Assembly: GCA_018434685.1 (NCBI GenBank)
Contig: JAHDOV010000038.1
Span: 1 to 32,457, forward strand
DNA length: 32,457 bases
Source: Deltaproteobacteria bacterium
GTDB lineage: Bacteria; Desulfobacterota; Desulfomonilia; UBA1062
Direction: 5' to 3'
Shown here: piece after piece, positions 15,753-25,343 of the stretch
Layout of the letters: each line of letters begins with the position of its first letter
Position numbering within the stretch: position 1 is the stretch's first letter
Position numbers and translations under genes: made by a program
Notes under the pieces: model-generated
Databases searched by the model: none
The model's input: only the letters and a program-made list of their open reading frames with translations
Told to the model about the DNA's origin: nothing

Positions 15753-16670
15753 TTAAAGGCTGTTGACATAGTCAAAGATTCCTGTGGAGGTTACCGTTTC
15801 AATGATGGCGGCATCGGTAATATCGCCGGTCGGCATCATGAGGATTTCCCTGAGGAACCCATCCAGTTCATCCTTGAGGGCATTGGACTGTGGTATGGCC
15901 TGCTCTATGGCCTGTATGGCATTGTTCACATTGATCAGGTCTTCCTGGTATGGGGTTAACCCGTCTTCATTAACGTCCTCTTCGCCAAAAACGCTGGCGT
16001 CCACATTCTCCCAGGAGGATGCATTGTCTTTGTATACTCTGTATGCTTCTTTGTTAATTGGTACCGAGGTCGATCCAAAAGCATTTGCTGTTGCATCGCC
16101 AACAATAAAAACAAAATGGGTCGCGGAGGTAATGCCCAGTTGAAAGATATCCTCTAGAGATTCCATTTCAGCTTCCTGAAGTGAATAAAATATATTTTTT
16201 ACGTTATCGAGATAATCTAATAATTCTCCAATGCAATTTCTATCTATAAATACTGCATCGTTCGTTATAATCAGGACAGTTCTGTCCATTGCATTACAAA
16301 TCCTCTCATCTTTATCATCTTCGTTTTTAACTATAGGTGCGGTGAAGAGAGATAATGTCGCTTCCACTGCATCAAATGGGTCGGCATCTTCATAGGCAGA
16401 GTACGTTATAAAATTAGTAAGATCTATGCCGGCCTTACCCATATAACCCGATGCCAATAACCGTGCCACTTCAGGGTTGAGTGCCGTGGTGGTGTAGATC
16501 GATGCTAGGGAATGTATGACCTCATCGTAATCTTCATCATCGAGAGCTATTGCTGCTTCCTCTAATGTGGCTTCAAGGCTCGATTCATCAGAGAGTCCCT
16601 CAAACAAACTGTCATTGCTGCAGCCAAAGAGCATAAGCACAAGGATAGATGCCAGTAAGATCTTCTTCAT
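15753..16670 (-). CDS. Lipoprotein of unknown function paired with the barrel protein
   Basis: The 305-aa product starts MKKILLASILVLMLFGC, with lipobox LFGC followed by SNDS; the +2 Ser is compatible with outer-membrane retention. The N-terminal half is acidic and helical (LEATLEEAAIALDDEDYDEV), possibly TPR-like. A later NEDG segment (EEDVNEDGLTPYQEDL) resembles a short acidic calcium-binding loop, but this is weak. The start is ATG 16670, supported by GGGGGG upstream; the frame extends further but without such a site. It is the first gene of a two-gene unit with the downstream FadL/PorV-like barrel. I do not recognise a named family. Confidence 0.75.
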   Translation of the reverse strand: MKKILLASILVLMLFGCSNDSLFEGLSDESSLEATLEEAAIALDDEDYDEVIHSLASIYTTTALNPEVARLLASGYMGKAGIDLTNFITYSAYEDADPFDAVEATLSLFTAPIVKNEDDKDERICNAMDRTVLIITNDAVFIDRNCIGELLDYLDNVKNIFYSLQEAEMESLEDIFQLGITSATHFVFIVGDATANAFGSTSVPINKEAYRVYKDNASSWENVDASVFGEEDVNEDGLTPYQEDLINVNNAIQAIEQAIPQSNALKDELDGFLREILMMPTGDITDAAIIETVTSTGIFDYVNSL

Positions 16671-16895
16671 TAATCCCCCCTGTTTATAAAGCAAGCCATG
16701 TCTGCCGGTTACACTCTTCATAGAGCATGATGACAATTAGCAAGTATGGCGCCATTATAGCGTTCTTCATTGTTCTGTCAAAATAAATTTCCGGCAACGA
16801 TTGTAACGTTCCTACTATATTGATGGATTAGTAATTATCGTGGATCTGATGGTTCGAAATGTTCAAGGGGAGAAATTTGCATTCTGGATCGTATA

Positions 16896-16972
16896 CTGTA
16901 GGAGCGCCTTCAGGCGCGACAAAAGCTGGAACTATACCAGCCTCCGGTCGCGGCTGTAACCCGCTCCTACAG
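16896..16972. repeat. Two-armed REP element (BIME type)
   Basis: The left arm CTGTAGGAGCGCCTTCAGGC and the right arm, ending CCCGCTCCTACAG, are inverted. The core differs from the copies at 14473 and 20142, resembling the shorter variant at 11107. Confidence 0.8.
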
Positions 16973-17605
16973 TAGATCAGCTGTTTTCCAGGTGAAGTAT
17001 GGAATACCATGTGGGGTGGATAACCACAGTTCTGATAAACTCAGGTTCCTGCCTCGATGGAGACGACATAGTAAGGACATATCGTGTGAGGTGCACAATC
17101 GTGGTTAGCAAATGGGTTGGGGTACAGTGGGATTTCTGGTCTGATCTCATGCCATATCTTATAGTTGTGAAATAATATGTGTGAACAGAAGATAGCGACC
17201 TGGTATAAATAGTGATGTGTGAGTTTCGAATAATGATTACCTATGCTGGAGTGGAAAATCTTTACGGATTGTGGGCAAAAGATTTCCTTGTGAAGGCATC
17301 ATTTTTATCCCAGTGCTCTAGCGATACCGAGCTATATGAAACGATAAGGACTGCAGGAGTGCCTCTTTTTTGTAATAAATCAGGTGGTTGACAGGCCTTC
17401 AATGGTCATCTTGAAAAGCATTCAGATCGTCGGAATAGATATTGCTATGGACGTAACTAGTTAGTATGAGTATGATTAAAGAGTAATGATAGTTCATTAT
17501 TAAGACACGTGGTGGAGGGCCGGGTTGATTTTGATTGTATCCGGCGTATTTTATCCTGATGTGGTTTGACTGGAGCGAGAAACCTTCCGTCGTGATGCAT
17601 AGATA
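16973..17605. other. Gene-free AT-richer region
   Basis: About 630 bp between the REP element and the large lipoprotein gene. It is more AT-rich than its surroundings and has no open frame that I can support on either strand. TTGACA at 17387-17392 is a possible -35, but no convincing -10 follows at the right distance. It may be eroded sequence plus the leader of the downstream gene. Confidence 0.35.
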
Positions 17606-20059
17606 ATGGGGATGATGCCAATGAGACAACAGAGACTGCACAGGTGGTTCCTTGTTTTCTTTCTTCTGCTTATTTTGTCTGCGTGCTCCGGGAGCAGCAG
17701 TACGGACGAGGAGATCGCTGGAGCTGAGTCGATATACGACCCCGAGGCCTCAGTGGGAGCGGTGAGCTTTGCTGATGCCTGTGGCATAGAAGTGTTCATG
17801 CTGGGTGAAAACGATGAATACCTGGAGCTGCAGGATGGAACCTATGTCGAGCCGGGGGTAAGGAAAATTGGCATACGGCTCGATGATGAAACCGATGTTG
17901 ACAGGATTTTCTTTTCTGACGGGGGCGTGTATCAGGTCGAGGCATTCAAACAGGGGGATCTCTATAGTGCGGATTTCAACGTCAGCGAAGAGAGCCTCTA
18001 CCAGAATATTCTTGTCCAGGTTATCCATTCCAATGGGCGGGCCAGCAAAGAAAAGGTCGTACTGAGGACTGTCCGGCAGGATTTTGAAGACCAGTATATA
18101 AAAAATGGAGTGGGGCTGCTCATCTCTCGAGAGATTCTCGATGGGCAGCGCTATGCCCTGGCTGAGCAGCTCGATGGGATTGTCCGGGACGTATTCCGGA
18201 ATATCTTATCGCAGGGGTCTGGCCTTTTCACGGACCTGGGTTATGGAGATGCCGATCCGGCTACCATTGATATCGATGTGGTGACGTTGAGGCCGCTGAG
18301 CACACAAACTCGGCCGCAGGCAGTGTTCCAGGTATCCCTGATCGTGCAGGATGTCCATTTCGAAGCGCTGCCTCTCTACGGGGAAAACCTTGTCACGACA
18401 ACCAACAATGATCTTGCCATGAGTTTTTATCTTGCCATCGAAGATGCAGGTGGGGATGGCAGCATCCATCTGGTCCTGGATTTTTCCAATTCCGTGCAGC
18501 TGAGCTTTCTTCAGGACTTTTTCATGAAGAGCGTCGTGGAAGAAATGCTCATTTCGCAGTTGACCCGGATCGAGCTCCCACCATTCTCCTGTGATCTCTC
18601 CGGCATGGACGATGAGATTATCGCAGCTCTGCCTGAGAATATCCTGGTTAACGGCAACGAGCTCGACCTCGACGTGCTGTTCGACGGCCTCGTTCTCGAC
18701 CTGAACAAATACCTGTTTGCAGATATCTATGGAATTCCGGCTGATACCACAGCAGAGGTGTTGTCTATCGGGCTGGGGTTATACGTTGCTGATTACGATG
18801 AGATCGTGTGGGATTCCTATGATGCTGCGCCGCCCAGCGATGCCCCGGATATCGAAGGAGTTTTCGAGGATCTCTGCGTGAAAGTGGTTAATGCTGCGTT
18901 CGAAAAGAGCAGGCAGACGTATGAAGGGCTTATCACAAAACTCTCTTACGGAGACGATAATCCCACAACGCCTGATTTTATCGTGAACTTCTTTGCACTC
19001 GAAGATACCGGGGAAGAAAACATTAAAACCGTCCACCTCAATTACACCGTAAAGAATGTCGATCTCCAGGCAGTGTCACTCTTTGGATTTTCAGTCATTT
19101 CCACTGAGAACAATGATCTCACCATTGATTCCTCTTTTTTCCTTGAGCACCGGGTCGTAGGCACAGGTGATTGGTTTGTGCTGGCTGTTCAGGATGTCTC
19201 TACGGTTAATTTTGAAGAATATTTTGTGGGCAGGCAGGTCATTGAAGAGATGATCAAAACCGACCTCGCGGATATGGATGCGACCTCGGTTGCTCTTGAC
19301 AATATAATCTCGGATATCGACCTGAACATCGACTTTGCCGCGGTAGTGTATTCCGGGGAAGAAGTGCCGCTTTTCCCGGATGTTTCGCCTTACACTGCAT
19401 CACCCACGTGGGAGCTTGTTCTGTCCACCCCCTATAATATTGCCGGTGCTATCTCTCAGCATAATATCAACTGGGTGATGGCAGCCCTGCTGGATCAGGG
19501 CGTCCAATGGGATGTCTATGAAGTGCTCGTTGCCCTACTGGGGGAGGATTTTGATGGCTTCAATCCGGAAAGATCGCAGGACGGGCAGACCATACTGCGG
19601 CTGAGTGTACCCCCTGTGATCGATGTGAGGACTGCTCAGATTCGGGTGCTGGTCAATGATGTCATCCTCCAGTACCTGATCAGCGGAGAGCCCCAGTGGG
19701 AGGTATCGGTGGACCTGGATCTCGTTGTCGAGCCCAGGGTCGAGGGTGGTAAATTGAATTTTTACCTGACCCAGATCCCTCAGAACAATCATTTCCATGT
19801 CATGCGGGACAACCCCGGCAACCTCGGGATATTTGATCATTCTTCGCTGGTGAGTGACGTCCTTGAGAGTCTTCCACAGATGCTGGGAGGAGAGCAGGGG
19901 GATCCGCTCATTTCGTTCGACCTCGATGCCTTTGGCCCCGAGGTAGTCTTTGAAGATATTGACACGCCACTGGAGGTGTCGGCCGGTGGCGGTTATCTGT
20001 ATTTTGGCGGTGCTGTTTCACGGCTGGATTTAAAGTGGTTCCTAGAGCAGGGGCTATGA
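17606..20059 (+). CDS. Large lipoprotein with internally duplicated domain
   Basis: The product (817 aa from ATG 17606; ATG 17621 gives 812 aa and may be better, with GGGGA upstream) has a signal peptide and lipobox LSAC followed by SGSSSTDEE. Two copies of a ~160-aa domain are visible, offset by about 235 residues. The first has LGYGDADP near 213 and TTTNNDL; the second has LSYGDDNP near 448 and STENNDL, with matching VQDVHFEALPLYG and VKNVDLQAVSLFG strands between and VVEEMLISQL/VIEEMIKTDL helices after. The C-terminal third, with AISQHNINWVMAALLDQGV near 615, weakly recalls lipid-binding TULIP/BPI-type domains. No family is firmly recognised. It lies upstream of the RND-LolA-OMP operon. 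Confidence 0.8.
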   Translation: MGMMPMRQQRLHRWFLVFFLLLILSACSGSSSTDEEIAGAESIYDPEASVGAVSFADACGIEVFMLGENDEYLELQDGTYVEPGVRKIGIRLDDETDVDRIFFSDGGVYQVEAFKQGDLYSADFNVSEESLYQNILVQVIHSNGRASKEKVVLRTVRQDFEDQYIKNGVGLLISREILDGQRYALAEQLDGIVRDVFRNILSQGSGLFTDLGYGDADPATIDIDVVTLRPLSTQTRPQAVFQVSLIVQDVHFEALPLYGENLVTTTNNDLAMSFYLAIEDAGGDGSIHLVLDFSNSVQLSFLQDFFMKSVVEEMLISQLTRIELPPFSCDLSGMDDEIIAALPENILVNGNELDLDVLFDGLVLDLNKYLFADIYGIPADTTAEVLSIGLGLYVADYDEIVWDSYDAAPPSDAPDIEGVFEDLCVKVVNAAFEKSRQTYEGLITKLSYGDDNPTTPDFIVNFFALEDTGEENIKTVHLNYTVKNVDLQAVSLFGFSVISTENNDLTIDSSFFLEHRVVGTGDWFVLAVQDVSTVNFEEYFVGRQVIEEMIKTDLADMDATSVALDNIISDIDLNIDFAAVVYSGEEVPLFPDVSPYTASPTWELVLSTPYNIAGAISQHNINWVMAALLDQGVQWDVYEVLVALLGEDFDGFNPERSQDGQTILRLSVPPVIDVRTAQIRVLVNDVILQYLISGEPQWEVSVDLDLVVEPRVEGGKLNFYLTQIPQNNHFHVMRDNPGNLGIFDHSSLVSDVLESLPQMLGGEQGDPLISFDLDAFGPEVVFEDIDTPLEVSAGGGYLYFGGAVSRLDLKWFLEQGL

Positions 20060-20141
20060 GGTTGCCAAGGAATGAAATATCTGCGCCTGGGAATAAGCAT
20101 GCATTTGTTTCTGGGGATACATCCTGTCCAACCTGCCCGAA

Positions 20142-20221
20142 TTGTAGGGGCGGCTTCAGTCGCGATTGGGCAGGGCCGTAGTTTGGAGGAGATGGAGTCG
20201 CCGCTGAACCGGCTCCTACAG
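20142..20221. repeat. Two-armed REP element (BIME type)
   Basis: The left arm TTGTAGGGGCGGCTTCAGTC is slightly degenerate. The core GTAGTTTGGAGGAGATGGAG and right arm GCTGAACCGGCTCCTACAG are nearly identical to the copy at 14473. It lies 82 bp after the large lipoprotein gene. Confidence 0.85.
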
Positions 20222-20329
20222 TTGATCTGTGATAACTGTGCAGCGTATTTCATGAGGCACCTGGTAACCGTGCAGCGGGTGTATATTCTCATGCCTGTTC
20301 GATCTCAGGTTGAACGGTAAAAAATGACA

Positions 20330-20358
20330 TTTACAAGGGGGAGATTTAATACTATAAA
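20330..20358 (+). promoter_or_regulatory. Sigma-70-type promoter of the RND/LolA/OMP operon
   Basis: TTTACA (20330-20335; 5/6 match) and TATAAA (20353-20358; 5/6 match) are separated by exactly 17 nt. The predicted start near 20365 gives a leader of about 230 nt before the permease ATG. Confidence 0.6.
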
Positions 20359-20364
20359 TACGAT

Positions 20365-20593
20365 AATGACTCTTCATTACTTTGAAATGCATTAACATTA
20401 TAGGGGATGGGAAGACCAAGGCCTTTAACAGAAGCAAATATATTTGGAAGCAAGTGGTAATGAAAATACATTACCGAATATTAAATGTTATTATGGAAAA
20501 GGAGGGGCTGGTGGACTCGTTAGGTAATTGGAAACATTTTACTATGAGGGCAGGGGGAATGTTATCCGGATATTTCTCGGGGAGAAACGGCCT
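20365..20593 (+). other. Long AT-rich leader with possible coupled small ORF
   Basis: The predicted 5' leader of the permease operon is AT-rich and matches no riboswitch I recognise. A small open frame (ATG 20493, 34 codons; or ATG 20559, 12 codons, preceded by a GGGGG-rich site) ends at the TGA of 20595-20597. It thus overlaps the permease ATG as ATGA. This could couple permease translation to upstream reading, or it could be fortuitous. GGAG (20581-20584) is the permease's own ribosome-binding site. Confidence 0.35.
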
Positions 20594-23014
20594 ATGAAGA
20601 AGATCATTGCATTCAGCGTGTATCATCCGTACTGGGTAATTGCTGTTGTGCTCGGCATTACGGTCTTCTTTCTCGTTCAGATTCCAAACATAAAGATCGA
20701 CCCCCGTGTCGAGATCGTGCTGCGCGACAATAATCCCGTGGAAGAGGTGTGGAATGAGAACAAGGAGGATTTCGAAGCCTATGCCGATATTCTGGTCGGC
20801 ATGCTGCACACTGATATCTACCAGACGGGATCCCTGAAGAAGATTAAATCCATATCCGAGGAAATTGAGCAGATCAAAGGGGTGAAAAAGGTCACCAGCA
20901 TTCTCAATGTCAAGAATATTGTGGGCAGTGAGTCTGGTCTCGATGTCTCACCCATGGTGGAAGACGGGGAAGTTCCCCAGGGCGCTGAGGCCCTGGCTGA
21001 ACTGAGAAACAAGGCAGACAACTGGGAGGTGTATCAGGGTGCCTATGTCACGAGCGACGGCAAGGGCACTGCCATATCGGTCGTTCTGGACAGCGAGGTG
21101 GAGACCGACGAGATCGTGCCCATCTACTACACCCTCTTAGAGATCATGAAGAAGTATGAAGGCCCTGAAAAGTTCTTCATCTCGGGGCAGACCGTGGTGG
21201 AGGCATTACAGGGGCATTACATGATAAAGGATCTGAAGCTGTTGATCCCCCTGGTTACCGTGGTGCTGTGTGGCTTCCTCTTCCTGTTTTTCAGAAATAT
21301 CAGGGGAATGCTGCTCCCGCTCGTCGGGGTCGGGATCTCGTCGATCTGGACGGTGGGGCTCATGCCGATGCTGAATATCCCGCTGACCATGGTCACGAGC
21401 GTCTTGCCGGTAGCACTGATGGCTGTTGGGTCTGCCTACGGAATCCATGTGCTGGAAAATGTCTTTTCCGACGCGGCAGAGGGCAAACAGGGTACCGAAG
21501 GTATAATCAGCGCGCTCAACAGGGTGAGTCTCCCGGTGATCATGGCAGGATTCACCACGATCGCGGCGTTCATTTCACTGTGCACTTCGGCCATTGTGCC
21601 GCTCAAACAGTTCGGGGCACTTTCCGGCTTCGGACTCCTCGTCGCTGTATCCATATCCCTGACCTTCCTTCCCGCAATCCTCTCCGTGCTCGATTCCAGG
21701 GGCAAGGCGTATGTTCCTCATCATCATTCGAACAAGGATATCATCGGTCCACTGCTTCGGTGGTTTTCCCGTGTCAGCATCACCAGGAGCAGGCTGATTC
21801 TCGGCATCAGCGTGGTGCTGTTTGTGCTTTCGGTCATGGGCGGTATGCTGGTGAAGAGTGATTTGAATCTCATCGAAGATTTCCGCAAGGGAAGCCCCAT
21901 ACGGGTTGCCGATGAGATCCTCAACGAAAGGTTCGGCGGCACCTCGCTTTTCAATGTGGTCCTCAGCGGGGTTGAACCCGATGACATGAAAGACCCTGCC
22001 GTGCTTCGGGACATGGAGCGCCTCCAGGCTGAACTTATGAAACTCGAGAACATCGGCAAGGCGGTTTCCATCGTTGATTTCATCAAGAGGATGAACCAGG
22101 CGATGCACGATGGCGACCCTGCATACTATGTGATTCCCGAATCCAAGGACCTGATCGCGCAATACCTGCTGCTCTTTTCCTTTTCAGGGGGGAGCGGTGA
22201 ACTGGACAGCTTTGTGAACTTCGATTTTGAAAACGGTCAGATTCTCCTGCAGATGAAATCACAAAGCGGCTACCTCGCGCAGAGGGTCGAGGATACTGTC
22301 AGCAGCTTCAAGGGCAGCTCGCTCTCTACTCCGCTCGTTGACGACATCTTCACCACCGGCCTGGCAATGCTTGCCAAGGAGTTCAACCGCCTGGTGGTAC
22401 AGAGCCAGTTCCGGAGCTTCTCCGTGTCGCTGGTCCTGGTGATCCTCATTGTGACGCTGACCTTCAGGTCCTTCAAGCTCGGGGTATACAGTGTGTTTCC
22501 GCTCATCGTGCCGATTGTGTTCAACTTCGGGATCATGGGCATTTCCGGCATACAGCTCAATGCAGCAACAGCGATTATCGCGAGCCTCGCCATCGGAATC
22601 GGCATCGACTACTCCATTCATTTTCTGAGCCGGTACCGGCACGAGATCGCCCTTCGCAACGATGTGAAGCGGGCCATCGATGTATCGCTCAAAACATCAG
22701 GCCGGGCCATCCTGTACAATGCGCTTACCGTCGCAGCCGGCTTCCTCGTCCTGATTCCCTCAAACTTCATTATCATCAGCCAGCTGGGCATCCTGGTGGC
22801 CTTGGTCATGATCACCACGTCGCTCGCTTCGATCACCATACTGCCTGCCATGCTCATGGTGTTTCCCCCGAAACTCGTCAAGGATGCTGTTGCGATTCCC
22901 GTGACCGAGGTTCCCCTGCGGCTGGTTCCACAAGGTGGTTCATCCCAGCGGGCAAACGTGGTAGGATGTAAGGATAAAATCGATCAGAAAAATTATGATA
23001 GGGGGGTTCAATAA
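20594..23014 (+). CDS. RND/MMPL-superfamily inner-membrane permease
   Basis: The 806-aa protein has the classic duplicated 6+6 RND topology. There is one helix near the N-terminus (YWVIAVVLGITVFFLVQI), a periplasmic domain, five helices between about 220 and 380, a second N-type helix (LILGISVVLFVLSVMG), a second periplasmic domain, and five C-terminal helices. LAIGIGIDYSIHFLSRYRHE is the conserved MMPL/SSD-type motif in transmembrane helix 10. Such permeases move lipids or other hydrophobic molecules using proton-motive force. The start is ATG 20594, with GGAG 9 nt upstream. Its stop overlaps the next gene's start (TAATG), so it is the first gene of a three-gene operon. Confidence 0.9.
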   Translation: MKKIIAFSVYHPYWVIAVVLGITVFFLVQIPNIKIDPRVEIVLRDNNPVEEVWNENKEDFEAYADILVGMLHTDIYQTGSLKKIKSISEEIEQIKGVKKVTSILNVKNIVGSESGLDVSPMVEDGEVPQGAEALAELRNKADNWEVYQGAYVTSDGKGTAISVVLDSEVETDEIVPIYYTLLEIMKKYEGPEKFFISGQTVVEALQGHYMIKDLKLLIPLVTVVLCGFLFLFFRNIRGMLLPLVGVGISSIWTVGLMPMLNIPLTMVTSVLPVALMAVGSAYGIHVLENVFSDAAEGKQGTEGIISALNRVSLPVIMAGFTTIAAFISLCTSAIVPLKQFGALSGFGLLVAVSISLTFLPAILSVLDSRGKAYVPHHHSNKDIIGPLLRWFSRVSITRSRLILGISVVLFVLSVMGGMLVKSDLNLIEDFRKGSPIRVADEILNERFGGTSLFNVVLSGVEPDDMKDPAVLRDMERLQAELMKLENIGKAVSIVDFIKRMNQAMHDGDPAYYVIPESKDLIAQYLLLFSFSGGSGELDSFVNFDFENGQILLQMKSQSGYLAQRVEDTVSSFKGSSLSTPLVDDIFTTGLAMLAKEFNRLVVQSQFRSFSVSLVLVILIVTLTFRSFKLGVYSVFPLIVPIVFNFGIMGISGIQLNAATAIIASLAIGIGIDYSIHFLSRYRHEIALRNDVKRAIDVSLKTSGRAILYNALTVAAGFLVLIPSNFIIISQLGILVALVMITTSLASITILPAMLMVFPPKLVKDAVAIPVTEVPLRLVPQGGSSQRANVVGCKDKIDQKNYDRGVQ

Positions 23015-23796
23015 TGAAGTGGAATGGTACGGGGCTCGGTTTCATCTGTTTGTGCATCGTCATGGCAGCTGCTCCCTGCATGAGTGCGGACATGACTGCC
23101 TATGAGATCGTCAAGAAGTCGGAAGACCTGCTCGATCAGGCAAAAGACTCCCAGACGGATATTCTGATGACCCTCGTGAACAAGAAGGGGCAGACGAGGG
23201 AAAGGACCCTGAGCGCCTCTGTGAAGAAATACGAGGACGACAGCTCGAAATCGCTGCTCTTCTTCAACTCACCCGCCGATGTCAAGGGGACCAGCTTCCT
23301 TGTCTGGACCGACGAGAGTAAGGATGACAAACAGTGGCTCTACCTGCCTGCCCTGCAGCGGGTGAGGCAGATCAGCTCGAGCGGCAAGGGCGAGAGCTTT
23401 ATGGGGACAGAGTTTACCTTCTTCGACATGGGAAGCCAGGATATCGATGACTACACCTTCACCCTCCTGAAGGAAGAAGACTTCGATGGTGAGCAGTGCT
23501 ATGTGATCGAGGCGATCCCCAAAGAGGTGGAGTTCTACAACAAGATCACCATCTGGATTCGCAAGGGCAATTTCATCCCGGCCAAGGCCGATTTCTACGA
23601 CACAAAGGGCGAATACCTCAAACAGGGATTGTTTGCCAACGTTAAGAATATCCAGGGGATAAATACCCCGACCCATATCGAGATGAAAAATGTCCAGAAC
23701 TCCCGAACCACCATACTCGAGCTGAGTAATATCGTTTATGATACGGGCCTGAAAGACGATATATTTACCGAGAGATACATGAAGAGAGGTAAATAG
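23014..23796 (+). CDS. LolA-like periplasmic outer-membrane lipoprotein-sorting protein
   Basis: The 260-aa product has a Sec signal peptide (MKWNGTGLGFICLC..., cleavage near CMSA-DMTA). The mature part resembles the LolA/LolB-like fold proteins annotated as outer-membrane lipoprotein-sorting proteins. Typical features are PADVKGTSFLVW, QWLYLPALQRVRQISSSGKG and SFMGTEFTFFDM. These proteins form half-barrels that carry lipids or lipoproteins across the periplasm. Linkage to an RND permease and a large outer-membrane protein is common in Desulfobacterota and suggests a transport route from inner to outer membrane. It is coupled to the permease gene by a TAATG overlap. True LolA function is not implied. 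Confidence 0.88.
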   Translation: MKWNGTGLGFICLCIVMAAAPCMSADMTAYEIVKKSEDLLDQAKDSQTDILMTLVNKKGQTRERTLSASVKKYEDDSSKSLLFFNSPADVKGTSFLVWTDESKDDKQWLYLPALQRVRQISSSGKGESFMGTEFTFFDMGSQDIDDYTFTLLKEEDFDGEQCYVIEAIPKEVEFYNKITIWIRKGNFIPAKADFYDTKGEYLKQGLFANVKNIQGINTPTHIEMKNVQNSRTTILELSNIVYDTGLKDDIFTERYMKRGK

Positions 23797-23799
23797 TCG

Positions 23800-25311
23800 T
23801 TGAAGACCCCTGGGGCTCTCCTGGTTGTGTTGCTGTGCTGGGTGCTTTTCCCGGTGCGCGTGGATGCCTACGAATATGAGGGCGAGAGCCTCATGCTTGC
23901 GCTCAGCGGCCATCTTGAGAGCGGCGCAGTGTACGAGTTCGACCAGGACACCCCGAATGAAGATCCCTCGAGCGAGCTGGGGATCGACTTCAAGGCGGAC
24001 ATGGGATCGGTTTCGTCGTTCAAGCTCCTGCTTCGGGCCAGGGATGACGGCAAAGTCATCGACCCGGGGAATACCCGGCTCTTTAACGAGTTCGACCGGA
24101 TATACCAGGACAAGAATCCCTTTATCGATGTGGAGGAGGCATATGTTGATTTCTTCACCAGCTATGTGGACCTCAGATTCGGCATCCAGAAATTTGCCTG
24201 GGGAAGGCTCGATGAGATCAATCCGACCGACAATCTCAACACCGAGGATCTCACCCAGGGGGGCACCAACGACGAGAGCGAAAGGAAGATCGGGGTGCCT
24301 GCAGCAAAGGCAAATGTCTATTCAGACTTTGTAAATCTCGAGCTTGCCTGGATCCCCAAGTATGTCCCATACCGGCTTCCAACCCCCGAAGAGAGATGGT
24401 TTCCCGGCATACTCAAGGCGCCTGAAGTCATCGAGACAGCTACCGCGGCTGGGAACATCCCGGTCACCCCGGTGTATGAGGATATCGACCTCTCCGGGTC
24501 AGGTTTCAAGTATTCGGAATACGGCATACGCCTTTCCCGGTATATTGCCGGGTGTGATATCTCACTGAGCTATTTCCGGGGATACGACATGATGCCCGTT
24601 ACCAGTGCGCCGACCGATGTCACCGTCGTGCTGGAGGATCTTCTGGCACTGGATTATTCCATCTCCGCCGAGGTGACCTACATCCCGGAGATCTACAAGA
24701 TGAACGTATACGGGCTCGATTTCACCACGACCGTGGGGTCGTTCACGCTTCGGGGTGAATATGCCTACTTTCAGAACAAGCACTTTAACAGGAAGTTCTC
24801 TTCCGTACTGAAGGATGAGCTCACCCAGGAGCGGCAGGATGCCATCATGGATGAGTTCCTGGATCGGTACCTGGACACGGAAGATCCCCAATCCTCCACG
24901 ACGGTCCGCATTGACCCGCAGGTCGCCCTGCAGGAGGATTCCATGAAGTATGGCCTGGGTGTGGATTATATTTACGGGGATACGAGCGTGAGCGTCCAGT
25001 TCATCCAGGAATATGTGCCCGACTTTGACAATGACAAACCCGTATACTTTATCAAGGATGGGTTCGACACTCTCGTTACGCTCTCCTTCAAGCAGTTTTT
25101 CCTCCAGAACACATTCGAGGCCAACCTGGATGGCGCCTATGACTTGGAGTTCAAAGACTATATCATCAAACCCTCGGTCAGGTATAAGTTCACCGAAACG
25201 CTCCAGCTGACTGCCGGGGTAATAGTGCTGGACGGCAAGGAAGATGATTCACTACTCGGACAATACCGGGACAACGACGAGGTGTATGCGAAACTGAGGT
25301 GCTATTTTTAA
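23800..25311 (+). CDS. Outer-membrane barrel protein (DUF1302-like), third gene of the operon
   Basis: The 503-aa product starts at TTG 23800, 3 bp after the LolA-like gene; AGAGG lies about 10 nt upstream. A signal peptide (MKTPGALLVVLLCWVLFPV..., cleavage near DA-YEYE) precedes many amphipathic strands. VDFFTSYVDLRFGIQKFAWG followed by DEINPTDNLNTEDL is characteristic of DUF1302-type outer-membrane proteins found beside RND permeases. The C-terminus ends in aromatic YAKLRCYF, as expected for a barrel. It is the likely outer-membrane component of a transport route with the two upstream genes. A strong terminator follows 32 bp later. Confidence 0.82.
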   Translation: MKTPGALLVVLLCWVLFPVRVDAYEYEGESLMLALSGHLESGAVYEFDQDTPNEDPSSELGIDFKADMGSVSSFKLLLRARDDGKVIDPGNTRLFNEFDRIYQDKNPFIDVEEAYVDFFTSYVDLRFGIQKFAWGRLDEINPTDNLNTEDLTQGGTNDESERKIGVPAAKANVYSDFVNLELAWIPKYVPYRLPTPEERWFPGILKAPEVIETATAAGNIPVTPVYEDIDLSGSGFKYSEYGIRLSRYIAGCDISLSYFRGYDMMPVTSAPTDVTVVLEDLLALDYSISAEVTYIPEIYKMNVYGLDFTTTVGSFTLRGEYAYFQNKHFNRKFSSVLKDELTQERQDAIMDEFLDRYLDTEDPQSSTTVRIDPQVALQEDSMKYGLGVDYIYGDTSVSVQFIQEYVPDFDNDKPVYFIKDGFDTLVTLSFKQFFLQNTFEANLDGAYDLEFKDYIIKPSVRYKFTETLQLTAGVIVLDGKEDDSLLGQYRDNDEVYAKLRCYF

Positions 25312-25343
25312 AAAAAGAGCAAAGTCAGATGTACTCTCTTCTG

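Noticed and set aside
20407-20460. 17-codon leader-peptide-like frame in the RND operon leader
   Set aside because: No ribosome-binding site, and no attenuator-like regulatory codon run or hairpin follows.
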